From Agapanthus africanus (Eukaryota > Streptophyta > Magnoliopsida > Asparagales > Amaryllidaceae): DNA of 64,000 nucleotides. Shown piece by piece: positions 44,357-56,372 of this stretch; the stretch's first letter is position 1; each line of letters opens with the position of its first letter. A program made the position numbers and the translations under genes. The notes under the pieces were generated by a model. It was not told the origin of the DNA, ran no database searches, and saw only the letters and a list, made by a program, of their open reading frames with translations. The DNA lies in the NCBI GenBank assembly GCA_030015575.1, contig CM057338.1:825956353-826020352 (forward strand), written 5' to 3'.

Positions 44357-45609
44357 AGAAAAAACCCGTGCCTGTCCTCCACCTGCGACTGGCGGTCCCC
44401 TACTAGCAACTGGCTATACTCTGCCGGCAGCTGGCTGTCCTCTGCCTCGGCCACCTCGTCCTCTATGAGTAAACCCTCCACGACCACGGCCGCTCTATGC
44501 ATGAGCCTGATGCGGAGCAACAGTAGGTACAATAGGCAACGCCCTCTGGGATGGGGAAGGTGGAAGTGTGACATGTGGTACTGCTGGCTCCTCCGGCGTA
44601 TCTCGGTACAATCTCTGACACGGTGATGGGGACTACCACACCCAAAGCATCCACGCGACGACTGCTGACCCTCCTGGGGATAAGAGCTAAACATCTGACC
44701 TCGCCCCGAGTCTCTGCCACCTGTACGACGTCTATCACGGCGTCTGAATGGAAGTCCCTGTGCTGCTGTATCAGTACGAACCCTCTTCGGCCCTGGAACT
44801 ACCAAAGTCTCTGCAAGGCGCTCCTCGACTAATAGAACTGCGTCTACAGCTGCTGCATAAGTCTCGCAATGCTGTGCGCTGATCGCAAGGAACAGTAGGG
44901 TAAGCAAGCCTCGAACAAACCTCTTGACTCGCATCTCCTCATTAGCCACTAGGTATAGGGCATAAACAGATAGCTCGGTGAATAGTACATCGTACTCTGC
45001 CACTGTCATCTCTGGCGTCTGGCGTAAGGACTCGAATCTGAGCGCTCGGGCATCCCTGACACTCTGGGGAAGGAAACGGGCTAGAAACACCATCACAAAC
45101 TGGTCCAGGTCATAGGAGGAAGACCTGCTGCTCTGCCCTTCTCTACGCAAGACCTTCCAGCGAAAGCTCGCGAACTCTACCCATCTCGCATCTAAGTATC
45201 TGAGTGAACGACATATCCGGGCCATCCTATCAATGAAAGACTGTGGGTCCTCGGCTGCATCGGTGCCTGTGAAGACCGGAGGCTTCAGCCTCATAAACTC
45301 TGATAGCGATACAGTAATAACCTCCGTAGCTGCAGGGGCAACTATCTGTACTGTAGGTACCATCGCGGTCCTCGTAACGGGTGGAGCTACCTCTGGTCGC
45401 TGCGCTCGAAGCTTCTCAACTAACGACCCTATCATCTGGTGTATCTCCTGCATACCGGCCCCTAGCATGGCGATCTGATCTGTCATAGGAGGAACAGTCT
45501 GCTCGGGTACAACAGGTGTACCACCCGGATCAGTCCTCGTCTCGGACGAGTCAACTCGAATCTCGGCTCTCACGGCCGCTCTCTGCGCCCTCGTAGTCTT
45601 TGGCGGCAT
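44353..45609 (-). pseudogene. Gag (Tekay-like)
   Basis: Starts MPPKTTRAQRAAVRAE, a common start of Tekay-type gag. The capsid-like Retrotrans_gag region follows (LKPPVFTGTDAAEDPQSFID, FLARFLPQSVRDARALRFES, MTVAEYDVLFTELSVYA, RFVRGL). A zinc knuckle C-F-G-C-x4-H-x4-C sits at CFGCGSPHHRVRDC. After the knuckle the translation turns into low-complexity sequence, so a frameshift lies near 44610. Family proteins package genomic RNA. The start lies about 240 bp from the primer-binding site. Confidence 0.88.
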
Positions 45610-45826
45610 AATGGCTGAAAAGAAAGTGGATTCGATAAGGATGCGGAAATCGAATCACAAGAATGTAAATAATCATGAAGGAATTTCAATCAAAAAGTCC
45701 TAAAGTCGCTTAGGCGGAGCACCGTGTCGTGAGTATGCCGCGGAACATACACACGCTACGCCACTCTGCTTCAGGTACCTACTCCATTATACCAGGGTCA
45801 TCCTACACTCCGAAGGTAAAACCTAC

Positions 45827-45838
45827 GCTCTGATACCA
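45827..45838 (-). other. Primer-binding site of the Tekay-like element
   Basis: Minus strand TGGTATCAGAGC, four bases from the LTR; initiator tRNA-Met type. The match breaks after this point. Confidence 0.88.
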
Positions 45839-45842
45839 ACTT

Positions 45843-48800
45843 TGTCACGACCCAAAGTTCGGCCCGTGACCGGCACTTAACCACGTAACGTCTACAGGCG
45901 TAACGTGACTAAGTAAGCCGAAACCCAGAAATCAAAACCATTAAAAGTATTGAGTGTTAAAATATTTAATAGAAACATTTGTTAAAACGTTTAGAAAAAC
46001 TTAAGTAATTTAGTAAAATTCTTTTAAGTTCAAGTTATTATCTTAAAAATTTTGGCAGCATTTCCTTTGTAAAAACTAGCCCCAAAATCGGGTACAAAAC
46101 AATATATAAGTAAAATGATGTACAATAAGAATAAAACATCCCAAACGGGAGCAATCATGCCCAACGGCGGAACAATCACCACACTGATAATATACGACGC
46201 CGTAGCGAAGAATGAGCAAAAATAAGTGAAGAAAAGTATCATGAAAGATAAAACAGCATAAACAAAGTCGGCTCACAACGAGCTCGACACCAGAGTACAA
46301 ATAATATACATCATCCTCACAACTGGTCTCTAAGTCAATACATGAAAAGTAGATGGAGAGTACTAGATACAACAGTGTATACAACTGGAAAATAAACAGA
46401 TACCGCACAAAACCCACCTATTAGCAAAGGGCTCACGCGCCAACTGCAGTGGTATCTGTATCAAAAGATGCAAGAAAGCAGCCTGCCGTGACTACTCTAA
46501 GGGGCAACCTGCAAACACTGTGTCACAACGGGGGTGAGTTGCCAACTCGAGAATAGTAGATAACATATAAAGGTAATCGCGAGTATGCACGTACTACGAT
46601 AGTCTAAGCTATGCCAACAGATAACATTTATATGATGAGCTGGATATGAAATATCATGCAACAAGTACGATCTAATAACATCTCTATATGATGAGCAGGG
46701 TATGCAATAATCGTGCATAGCATGTGCAATCTAATAACATCTATATAGGATGAGCAGGGTATGCAATAACCGTGCAGAGCAAGTGTACTCTATCTGGTAC
46801 TACTGATACAGGATGAGATGTATAACACTGAAAGCTGAGCATGGGAATAAATAACATCTACACGGAATGTCAACGTGGAAAATAACCGTTGTCCATCAAT
46901 ACACCCAAATCCCAGTAAAAGCTCAAGCGCCGTCACTCCAATCGGCCCTCAAATCCTGTAAATCTCATAGAATCGTGAGTGCCTAATATCGGCACTCGAA
47001 ATATCATAAAATAATCGTGTCCAGCATCGACACGCAAATCCTCAAGTATCGGGCTCCGTCGGTCCGGATCGGCCCACGGGCTCCGTCTGCGGAATCGGCC
47101 CTCGGCCCCGGCAGTACGTGTCGTCCCGTATCCATCTATCGACTCTGGTCAGTATCCTCCGGATAACCGCCAGGTCCAACCAATCACCGGTAGGTAGTAG
47201 TCCCTCCGCCGGGCTCACCATCTAACAATACGAGTCTTCTTGCCCCGGGGTACCGTACCGGGTCCACCATGTACCCGCAATCGGTGCCTACCACTCCTCG
47301 AATCGGGTATACTCACACAAGCTCTCTGGAACCGAGAAAACTCATGGTGGACGCACTGAAATATCATGTCAAGAGAAACGGGGTTTTTAAAACAGTGCGT
47401 ATTTTCTTAAAATAATACCACGGTTCACAAATCCAGAAATCCCATAAATCCAAACTCAATGCGTAAATCCATGCAATGTGTCCTATGACACTAAGAGTAA
47501 AAAGGGAAAACCGCTCTTTTAAAAAGAATCCAGTTTTGAAAATATCTCATGCGGCCCCTATTTTCTTGAAATCAAGTCAATATCATTTATGTATGTAACA
47601 TATATATGTATGTAGGTATGGATGTGCAAATGGATATATACGCGAATATAAGTGTAGCACTACTATGAAAATACAGTGTGCATGTGCGCAAGTATGAAGA
47701 TATTAATATATGTGTGCACTGGTATGAATATACAGTGTGCATGTGCGCAAATAGTGATATATCAATGAAGGGATGCACTAATATGAATCTACAGTGTGCA
47801 TGTGCGTAAGTATGAAGATATCAATATATGTGTGCACTGGTATGAGTATACAGTGTGCATGTGCGCAAGTATGATATATTAATATATGTGTGCACTGGTA
47901 TGAATATACAGTGTGCATGTGTGCAAGTATGATATATCAATGAAGGTATGCACTAGTATGAATATATATAAACATCTACGACTAGACATCCTATCATGCC
48001 CTGACGCTTAACGCCATACGAGCGATTTCTCCGTAGATGTTAAATCTACTCATCCGGTCACGTGCTAAGCGTAGCCGACCACCTGCTTCCCTTTCTTTGC
48101 GGCGTCCGACGTACCCGCCTGCGAACCTAGGATTCATATAGAGAATCCATATAAGCAAATATCTCGCAAAAACAAGATATTAAAACCAAACGAAAAACTC
48201 GCGTCGCGAACTAAACGCGTGCGTGTAAACGTAACGTGTGTGCATACGCCAAAACCCAACGCGACACGCTGAGGCACACAGTGACACGCTGTGATACACA
48301 GCAAACCAACTCAACATATATCGTACGTGTCGCGCAAATCCCGCTACGCTAAAAATAGGTAAACAGTCCCAGATTTAATCTGGAGCAAAAACAAGAAAAT
48401 CAAACAAGACCAAACCCTTCACAATACCTACAGACAGCCACCTGCCAAAATCCAACACATTCCCTCAAAATTGGGCTGGCGGCTATGGGTATCATACCGG
48501 CCAAAAACCGGTGGAAGGGGTCCAGATTCCTACACTATGCTCCTAACACAATTCATTGCCTAGTGTATAAGTTTGCTTACCAAAATTACTACCCTAGTAA
48601 CAGCAGATTCTATGTATCATACGAGTTTAGCTTAAAAACGTTTTAAAACACCTAGTTTGCAACATAGGGTACACTAGTGAAAATAGGTGAAATTACAAGA
48701 GTCAAGTGATACCAACAGAACAATTTAGAGCTAATCTAACCCTAAAACCCTGAATCATCCTATTCTCCAACCAAACCCTCACATTATCGTCAAAGTCCCC

Positions 48801-50001
48801 GATACACTAAAACTACCCCAAACTCTCCCAGATTTCTACCTGCAAACAATTAGGGAAAATAAATAATACCAAACCCAAACAAATACCCACAGACACCACT
48901 AGCCAAAGCACAACCACCCAACTCTTCATGGGGGCCGGCGACGCCGGAATTCAATGGGGGGTCGCCGGATTTTTGGGAAGGGTTGGGCTCGGATTCCTAC
49001 AGACTACACAAAAAAAACCTGCGCACCAATCTGTACATTTTTACTATACTAGAAAATGATCACGGTTGTAGCAGATCTCATAACCTACACATTATATCAA
49101 AAACGTATTTTAAAACTTCAGGTTTTGCGACTTAAGGCGATTAAGCTAAATCTAGTGACACTACTAGGTTTAAACAGCAATACTAACACTTGATTAGGTT
49201 CATTAAGCTAAAACAACCTTAACTTAGCTAAATCTCACTTTTAACACTAATCGAAACTAATTAACACATAAGATTAGCCAGCTAGGAAGTTAAGCCTAAG
49301 AAGTAAACCTCACTTGACCCTAGGATGCAGGAAGAGGGAGAAGAAGCTATGTTGTTGCTGCTGCTTACTACTGCAGGTGCTGCATGTTGCTGCTGCTGCT
49401 GATGCCTGAAGCTGCTGCTGATGCTGGTGCTGCTGCTGCTGCTGCTGGAGCTGTTGCTGATGCTGGTGTTGCTGCTGCTGGAGCTGTTGCTGATGCTGGT
49501 GCTGCTGCTGATGCTGCTGGAGCTGCTGCTGCTGCTGGTGCTGCTGCTGGTGTTGTGAGTGTGGGTGTGTGTGAGTGAGAGTGTTGTGAGAAATGAGTGG
49601 AAAAAGAAATGAGAGCACAAGAGTCAACCCCCCCCCTCTCTCTCTCATTTAATGCAAGCATGGGCTCATGCCATGATGCCCATCCTCTCTCTCTCTCTCT
49701 CCAAGTCAACCACAACAATTCAAATCATTTCCATTTTCAAAGGAAAAAAACAATTAACCAAACACTTATTTAAAATCCAAATACACCTAAGGAAAATGGT
49801 TTAACCCACCATTGTTGCTAATCATGGTCTAACCCCATTTTAACCCTAGCTTACATGCACATATGTGTGCAAGCTTAGAAAAATTCTAATAAAATATTCA
49901 TTAAATTTGATAAAATATTTGAAAATCGTTTTTGTAAACTTTTTATTAAAAACCATACTTTAGAGTATAATTATCCACTAATCACATCCTAAGGTGTTAC
50001 A
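45843..50001 (-). repeat. 5' LTR of the Tekay-like element
   Basis: 4159 bp, TGTCACGAC to GTTACA. It differs from the 3' LTR by scattered substitutions, rearranged minisatellite units and a longer CTG run at 49363-49555. Target copy GGACT follows at 50002-50006. Confidence 0.95.
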
Positions 50002-50006
50002 GGACT

Positions 50007-50607
50007 GTACCTAAAAACCACCGTTTTGCACGTTCTCATGAACGTGGTAAGGTGGAAATCAAAGCACAGTGGGAATCACACAAGACTCTATGACGATCTC
50101 GGGTCGACAGACTAACCTGTACCAGTGTCACCAGAGAACTGCCATCTGACGTGAGGTATAATACCATCTGGGAGTTCTCGGCGAGTCTATCCAGTATACC
50201 CAATCTCTACTTAGCACCTGTATATCATCTCTGATGTCAAACACCAATGGATATGGGATCATCCATTTCCCATCTACATGGATCGAGAAGGTATACGCTA
50301 GTCTATTCTGGTATATCGATGCCCCGTCTCGATACACCCACGACTAGGGACATTAAATGATGTACTTACCGACTACCTTTGTCCCACTAGTATAATCTGC
50401 ATCATAATCTAGGTAGTCAAGTATGCATCCTAAGGGCTTTACCAATATGTAACAGAGAGACAATCAGTGTACATGTTTAGATAAAGAGTAACCAGATGGC
50501 ATATTATAATGTTAAGAAAGAAATTCCTCCCTATATATGTCCAAGCATCCACTACAATATACATCTCATGTACAATAATGGTCTCTGGGGCATACATATA
50601 ACTAACA
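50007..50607 (-). repeat. 3' LTR of element C, piece 3
   Basis: Continues C's LTR exactly where 36793 left off and ends at AACTAACA. The polypurine tract follows at 50608. Confidence 0.9.
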
Positions 50608-51186
50608 ATCTCCCACTTGCACTAGGGCCATCATATAGCAGTGGTTGTAGTATCTCATACTCAACCATCCCATAAAGGTCTTTCTCTTGGAAAAGGCCTT
50701 TGTGAGTGGATCCGCCGTGTTTTTCTTTGAGTCTACTCTCCTAACCTCGATCCCCTGGAGATCAACCATCTCCATGATCAGGTGATACTTCCTTAGAATA
50801 TGTCTAGGTCACTGATGGGACGGGGGTTCTAGGCCTAAGCCACAACTCCATTGTCATACAATGGTAGGAACGAAGTTTATCTCATGAACTAATATACACC
50901 CAGACTTCTTCTTTGGTAGCATCTTAGGTAGCGATGTATCCATCCTTTATCATCTAGTTTGCTACGGTATCTAGCTTGGAACTCTCCCAACATACCGTCT
51001 CTCCACTGAGGGTAAAGACAATGCCTGTGACTGACATTCAGTCGACCTTACCACCCTGGAAGCTATCCAGTGATTCTCCCCAGGACCGGTTGATACCATC
51101 TCACTACACCTAGTGAGAATCCTAACATCCACTTAGATCTATCTCATAGATCCAAAACCTAGGACTTAGGAGGTATCACCTTGATC

Positions 51187-51426
51187 CTATATAGAGAATC
51201 CTTGTGATAAGAGGAGATTGACCGAGCGTAGCATAGGAAACACCTTTCCTATCAAGAGTATGTCATCCACGTATAATACGAGGATGACCATCTTACTCTC
51301 TACCACCTTTTTGAATATACAAGGTTCATCTACCATTTTGATGAAGTCAAACACTTTGACTACCACATCAAAATAGATGTTCCAATTCCGCGATGCATTC
51401 TTTAACCCGTAAAGTAACTTGCACAC
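51187..51426 (-). pseudogene. Copia reverse transcriptase fragment (element C)
   Basis: Reads MCKLLYGLKNASRNWNIYFD, then FDFIKMVDEPCIFKKVVESK and LYVDDILLIGK. The catalytic YVDD is intact, unlike the YVDV of element A. Upstream blocks (TAFLN...) lie at about 51440-51560 in a broken frame. The RNase H end with ADPLTKAF is at about 50690-50722. Loss of frame on both sides makes it a pseudogene. Confidence 0.88.
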
Positions 51427-52054
51427 GTTTCCGCTGCTCCCACTATCTACGAAGCCCTCTGGCTGTGTACTTATAAACGCTCTCTTCTAAATCAATATTT
51501 AGAAAAGCAGTCATGACACCCAACCACCAGATATCGTAGTCATGGTATGTAGCAATGGCAAGTAGGATCCGGATGGACTTAAGCATAGCTTCAGGAGAAA
51601 AGGTTTTATCATAATCCACACCTGGTCAATGACGAAAACCTTTTACAACTAGTCTAGGTTTGAAAGTCTCAACTTTTCCATGTACACCAAGTAATCTTCT
51701 CAAGATATACTTGCTCCTGATGGGGATTTAACCCTTCAGATATAGCAATCAAAATCCATACTTTCTTGGTGTATATGGATTCTATCTCAGATCGCTTAGC
51801 ATCCAGCCATTCTTACAGAGTCCCCACTCTTGATGGCCTACTCGAAACTAGTTGGGTCATCATCTCATGATGCAATCCTCACTCCCACTATCATTGAGAA
51901 AACCGAAGTATCTCTCAGGCGGATGAGCAACCCTACCAGATCGGCGGAGAGGCTGAGGTTCGTCAGGAACTATTAAATCCTCCGGTTCTACCAAATCTTC
52001 AGCTGTAGTTTGTATATCTGGAATACCTTCTAGTTCTACCTCATGAACACTAAT

Positions 52055-52240
52055 TTATTTCCAAAATAAATTCCTTTTCGAAAAAGGTGGCATGCCGAGA
52101 AATAAAACACCTTTTGTTCCTCGGTGTGGTAAAAGATATTCCCTAGCGAATGCTTGGAATATCCAACAAACTTCCATAGAACTGACCTTACCTCGAGCAT
52201 GTCCGGATTTTGCTTTTAGACATAGGCCAGACAACCCCAA
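52055..52240 (-). pseudogene. Copia integrase linker fragment (element C)
   Basis: Aligns with 14549-14761 of element A. The frame shows GLSGLCLKAKSGHARG and HRGTKGVLFLGMPPFSKRNL, where family members read K.KSDKLEAR and ...RHATFLEKEF. Decayed. Confidence 0.6.
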
Positions 52241-52243
52241 ATC

Positions 52244-52489
52244 TTAACTTACTTTAGAGATGGGCTCTTTCCATACCATATCGCATATGGAGTGGTAGGC
52301 ACCTGATTTGGTTGGAACGCTATCCAATAGGTATGCGGTTTCACAAGTGCATAACCCCCAAAAGGAAATAGGCAACTCAGTAGTACTCATCATAGAGCGC
52401 ACCATATCTAATAGGGTACGATTGCTCTGCCCCGATACACCGTTGTGCTGTGGTGTATACGGAGAAGTAATGCTGAGAGAGAATCTCAT
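52244..52489 (-). pseudogene. Copia integrase core, second half (element C)
   Basis: YTPQHNGVSGQSNRTLLDMV, then RSMMSTTELPISFWG and ETAYLLDSVPTKS. This is the block around the catalytic glutamate; the family reads NGVSERRNRT, so here the glutamate position reads glycine and activity is lost. Confidence 0.85.
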
Positions 52490-52545
52490 TCTCCTTTTGA
52501 ATAGTCCAGGAATTCCGTGCTCAAGTATTCTCCTCCCTGATTATA

Positions 52546-52737
52546 TCAAAGGACATAATACTTATACCCGTTTTGGTTCTCTACTTCTAACTTATATTCA
52601 TTGAATTTCTCAAAAGCTTTAGACTTGTGTTTCAACAGGAACATATGTCCGAATCTTGAGAGATCATCAGTGAATGTAATGAAGTATAAAGAACCAGTCC
52701 TGGCATGTGTAGACAGGGGGCTTACATATATCATCAT
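52546..52737 (-). pseudogene. Copia integrase core, first half (element C)
   Basis: LSTHARTGSLYFITFTDDLS and FLLKHKSKAFEKFNEYKLEV match the region of the first catalytic aspartate. It is cleaner than the copy in element A. Just upstream, at about 52880-52950, a broken GAG-pre-integrase reads FLRHCRLGHINAT with tryptophan changed to arginine. Confidence 0.85.
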
Positions 52738-53229
52738 GTATCAATCCCAAGAGTTCATTAACTCTTTCTCTATTTCCAGTAAATGGAGCTATGGTCATTT
52801 TATCTTTGTGACATGGCTGGCAAGTTTCACAAGATGTAAATTCAAACTGATTTAAATATACATCTTAATGTAACTTCGCTAGTCAGGTCGCATTGATATG
52901 ACCTAGTCTACAATGCCTCAAGAAGGATTTGTTCATTTCTGAACTCTTCCTCTTGTGTGTGTTCTGTACGTTGAGAACTGTAGTTTGATTTAGAACGTAT
53001 ATGTTTTTGGATAACGTGCCTGAACCGATCAACTCTTGATATAGGAAATGTTCAAAACATTATCCAAGAATACAAAATTATATCCTTCTTTACTAAATAA
53101 ACAGACTGATATGATGTTGTATATCAGGTTCGGTATCTAATAACATTCGTTCAGAATCAATGTACTTGATAATATAGGGTGATAAATGCCAACAACTTGG
53201 CTGCAACAATTGCACTGTTTCCAATTCTT

Positions 53230-53560
53230 GAAACTTTATCACCCGTTCTCAGTTCTCTACCTATCTGTAGTCCACGTAACAGATTACATATATGGGATCC
53301 TGATCCGGTATCACATACCCAGGACATAAAGGATACTGAAAATAGTTCTCGGTAATGAATACACCCGAAGAAGATGCATCAATATACACTTTCTTCGTTT
53401 GGGCGGCACGGGAATTATGGTAATCCCCTATTTCCTGCTCGGTCTTATAATAATTATTAGTTGGAGCGGGACCAACGTTCCCCAGCTCAGTATAACAAGC
53501 GGGTTCGGTCAATACATCTATATTATTATCTCGATTAAGGCATGACATAGTCGCTACTTG
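53230..53560 (-). pseudogene. Copia protease and preceding segment (element C)
   Basis: In one frame MSWVCDTGSGSHICNLLRGL gives an intact DTGSG protease loop (catalytic aspartate at 53310-53312). In a different frame the upstream part reads MSCLNRDNNID, then DYHNSRAAQTKKVYIDASSS and GVFITENYF. A frameshift therefore lies between them. The MSCLNRD start may be the beginning of the surviving polyprotein; nothing gag-like precedes it. Confidence 0.75.
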
Positions 53561-53990
53561 GAGAGAGAGAGAGAAGAAAACACTCAGCATATGCTCTTGC
53601 AAGATCAGATTGGTTATTATTTTATCTAATCAGGATGGCTCCCACTGTTTTTATCAAATCTTCCTTCAAACCCAAAAAGGAAAGACTAGCCGGGATTATT
53701 TACACCCTACAAGTTCGCCAATATTTCAGCCAGGCCAGTGCCGGTACTTTGAGGGAGGTTCCCCGTGCTTTCGCACGGACCTAATTAAAATAAACCTCAT
53801 TTTCCCAGGGGAGTAACCCCGTTGACACCTTTCTAGACACCTACTTGATCGGCTAATTGTAATGTGCAAAACTCTCCCAGGAGTAACTCTTACTCGCAGT
53901 GGGTATCGGGATCCAACTATCTCATAGAAGGTATGCAATCTCATTACAAATCTCAACAGTTGAAATTCCCGATAACTTTGCCCCTAACCT

Positions 53991-54205
53991 CCTATGACCT
54001 GACAAAGGCCAACAAACTATAGGATGCTAGTCAAGTTCAACCCGTTATTTCCTGATTGAATTAAACCTACCCACACGACCCTTGACAAAGGCCAACAAGG
54101 TCGCACGACTACCCTAATCCAATCGCATCATATGCATAAGCAGATAAGCAAAAACTAGCTACCGCACACTACGCCTTAACAAAGGCCAACAAACGCAGCA
54201 CGGAT
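53991..54205 (-). other. Three-hairpin array in leader of element C
   Basis: Arms TCCTAT/ATAGGA, CGACC/GGTCG (extended by further pairs with G-U on the minus strand) and CTACG/CGCAG (one G-U on the minus strand). Loops carry CCTGACAAAGGCCAAC, CCTTGACAAAGGCCAAC and CCTTAACAAAGGCCAAC. Confidence 0.6.
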
Positions 54206-54344
54206 ACTAAATATTACTTATCTGAAATGACGGAGGGCTACGACAGGTTTTTAAAAAAAAAACCTTTTGCGTAATGAACTTGATATCGTTGTAGAATCGA
54301 GTGATTTTGAAATGGAGTGTTTTTTAGGCTTTTACTAGTTTTGC

Positions 54345-54585
54345 TAAAGAGGTCACTCCCGGTGAAGGGATCTCGGCTCTTTCCTCGTCGAATGAGGTGC
54401 AGGATATTCAGAATACCACTATGCAAAGCAAAAACTATAAAAACAATCAAAAGACAATCCGAGTTTGTAGCATTTGCTAGTTTCGCTAAAGAGGTCACTC
54501 CCGGTGAAGGGATCTCGGCTCTTTCCTTATCGAATAAGGTGCTGGATATTCTACAAGGAATATCGCTATCCAAAGCAAGAACTAG
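54345..54585 (-). other. Two tandem stem-loop units in leader of element C
   Basis: Hairpins CCTCGTCGAATGAGG (54383-54397) and CCTTATCGAATAAGG (54525-54539), 142 bp apart. The second unit continues with GATATTC...GAATATC, seven perfect pairs. Confidence 0.65.
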
Positions 54586-54712
54586 AGCTACCGGTTTTTA
54601 AAACAAGTTTCTACAACATCTTTAGCTTTCTTTTTTTTCATTAATCTCATTAATGAAGTCCCATCATTTAAGTTACCTACGCATCACAGATAAATACAAC
54701 GTACGCTTATGC

Positions 54713-54794
54713 CATCCGCATTCGCCGCGATATCCCTTCATGCACCGTTAGGTTAGGTAACTAACGGCAGAGTGGGGCAGGGCTAGCACGGGTG
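54713..54794 (-). other. Nested hairpin in leader of element C
   Basis: Inner stem CCGTTAG/CTAACGG is perfect over seven pairs. The outer CATCCGC/CACGGGTG is weaker than in D. Confidence 0.45.
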
Positions 54795-56359
54795 TAAAAC
54801 ATAAGCAATGTCTATATAATATATCATATATACTATATACAGTATCTATCTCAACATATCAAATGATCACTTCAAAGATATCGCAGCAGAAAACAACATA
54901 TGAAATATTGGATATACTAGGATTTCCGGGTTTTATATTAAGACTGTATAAAACACGGATTCCACGGTCGTGATGAATAGCTAAACCCATATCCCTAGAC
55001 CTCTACGAGAGCGGCAAGCAACCCTACCAATTCTAGAGTTAGGAGACCCAGACTCGACGCCTCGAGATGGTCTCCCACTGGATTCTAGAACCTGGTTACT
55101 TGTGCTCCCCTCCTTGGGTCTATCCTAATGCGGAAAAGTAAATAATATACAATGGCGACATTATTCTCAACCCGGAAGTGCCCCAATAAAAGAATATTAC
55201 ATGCATTGAATTTTACATGAATGAAAATGAAAAACTCTCATCTCACATAAAAAACCCCGGGGTATTCAAACACGACAATCCAATATAACATATCCCAGCA
55301 ACACATAACATCACATGTCATCAACGTAAGTAAATATGCGTATCCTAATTGACGTTGACATATAGCAACGAAACCGGCGATACACCACATATTACACTTA
55401 CAATCGCAGAAAAGAAAGTGAAAAACTACAACGATTGGAATCCGCACTGCCCTTAGACATCATAAACCCGGAATATCACATATTCTGGATTTCATGCCTA
55501 ACAATGCAAATTTTACATTTAGGTCTCAATCATGAAAACACTTTTCATAGGAAGTCGAGTAATTCAACAAGATTCCCGATTCCGTCCGAGGCCGAAATGT
55601 TAAACTTGCATGCAACTAGATAGATTCCAATTATTGTATCCCATCACATGATATCCGGAGGATGTTAAATTTTTCGATCGATTAATCAAAGTCCCACAAT
55701 TTCCCGACAGCTCAACAATTGAGCACAGTTTTAATAATACCTGGAACATGCCGCAGAACCTATGGACCAACCGTAGAAGGGCAAACCCAAGCCTCACTCA
55801 TGTCGCCACGGAACTGCGGCAAACCGTAGGGTATGTCCGCAGTTCCATGATCCAAAAAATTCGAGTTAGGGTTTCATTCTTCTAGAGGGTCCACAGAATT
55901 ACTTGCATGTTTTTCCGAATACGTTAAACTTGAAAAAAATAGGTTTTTGACATTCGATCGAACTTTTTGACTTCGCCTAGATAACTTGTGAAAACCCAAA
56001 AGCAATGTTAAACTACGAATATGAAACACTCCGAATTGTTTATAGTGTAAGATTACATCTCATGCAAAATTAGCAAAAACAAACAACACCTGAAACACCA
56101 AAACCCATGCAATAGAACACTGAAAAAATTTGGAGGGGGCTCGGATTTGGCCGAGATGGGGGGTTCTCGCCGGCCAAAAATTACTAGAATGCCCTCAAAT
56201 TTCACTAGTGTTCATGTTATCACACATATATCACTCTGCACTTGTTTGAAAATTTCTTTGAGGTCATATAAAAATCGACAGAACCTGGATTTTAGGGTTT
56301 CAAGTTTCAGAGTTCGTTTCGGTTTCATAATCTAACAATCCGTCTAATACTCTAGCCCA

Positions 56360-56371
56360 GCTCTGATACCA
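56360..56371 (-). other. Primer-binding site of element C
   Basis: Minus strand TGGTATCAGAGC one base from the 5' LTR; initiator tRNA-Met type, with the match ending at the next base. Confidence 0.88.
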
Positions 56372-56372
56372 C

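Larger units (their letters stand above)
36794..50001 (-). mobile_element. Tekay/Del-like chromovirus with 4.1-kb LTRs
   Basis: A 13.2-kb Ty3/gypsy element with LTRs of 4099 and 4159 bp and target duplicates GGACT (36789-36793, 50002-50006). It has a primer-binding site for initiator tRNA-Met at 45827-45838 and a purine-rich tract at 40893-40906. The gene order gag, protease, reverse transcriptase, RNase H, integrase, chromodomain is complete on the minus strand. Chromodomain and very long LTRs are typical of the Tekay (Del) clade. A frameshift and several stops make it defective, but most domains are still readable. Confidence 0.95.
53570..56359 (-). mobile_element. Leader of copia element C (no gag found)
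   Basis: Parallel to the leader of A. It holds a CCGTGC/GCACGG hairpin at about 53760-53780, the three-hairpin array (about 53990-54205), the block GACGGAGGGCTACG (54229-54242), two stem-loop units and the nested hairpin. From about 54800 to 56359 I see no assignable feature. Confidence 0.7.

Noticed and set aside
49310-49648. Long glutamine-, alanine- or serine-rich open frames, also at 40233-40538
   Set aside because: All arise from the CTG/CAG microsatellite in the Tekay LTRs, in several frames at once and on both strands.
54238-54573. Minus-strand frames repeating the peptide ERAEIPSPGVTSLAK in C and A
   Set aside because: The peptide follows from the duplicated stem-loop units. Base changes keep RNA pairing and vary the frame, and the frames are short and not collinear between copies.
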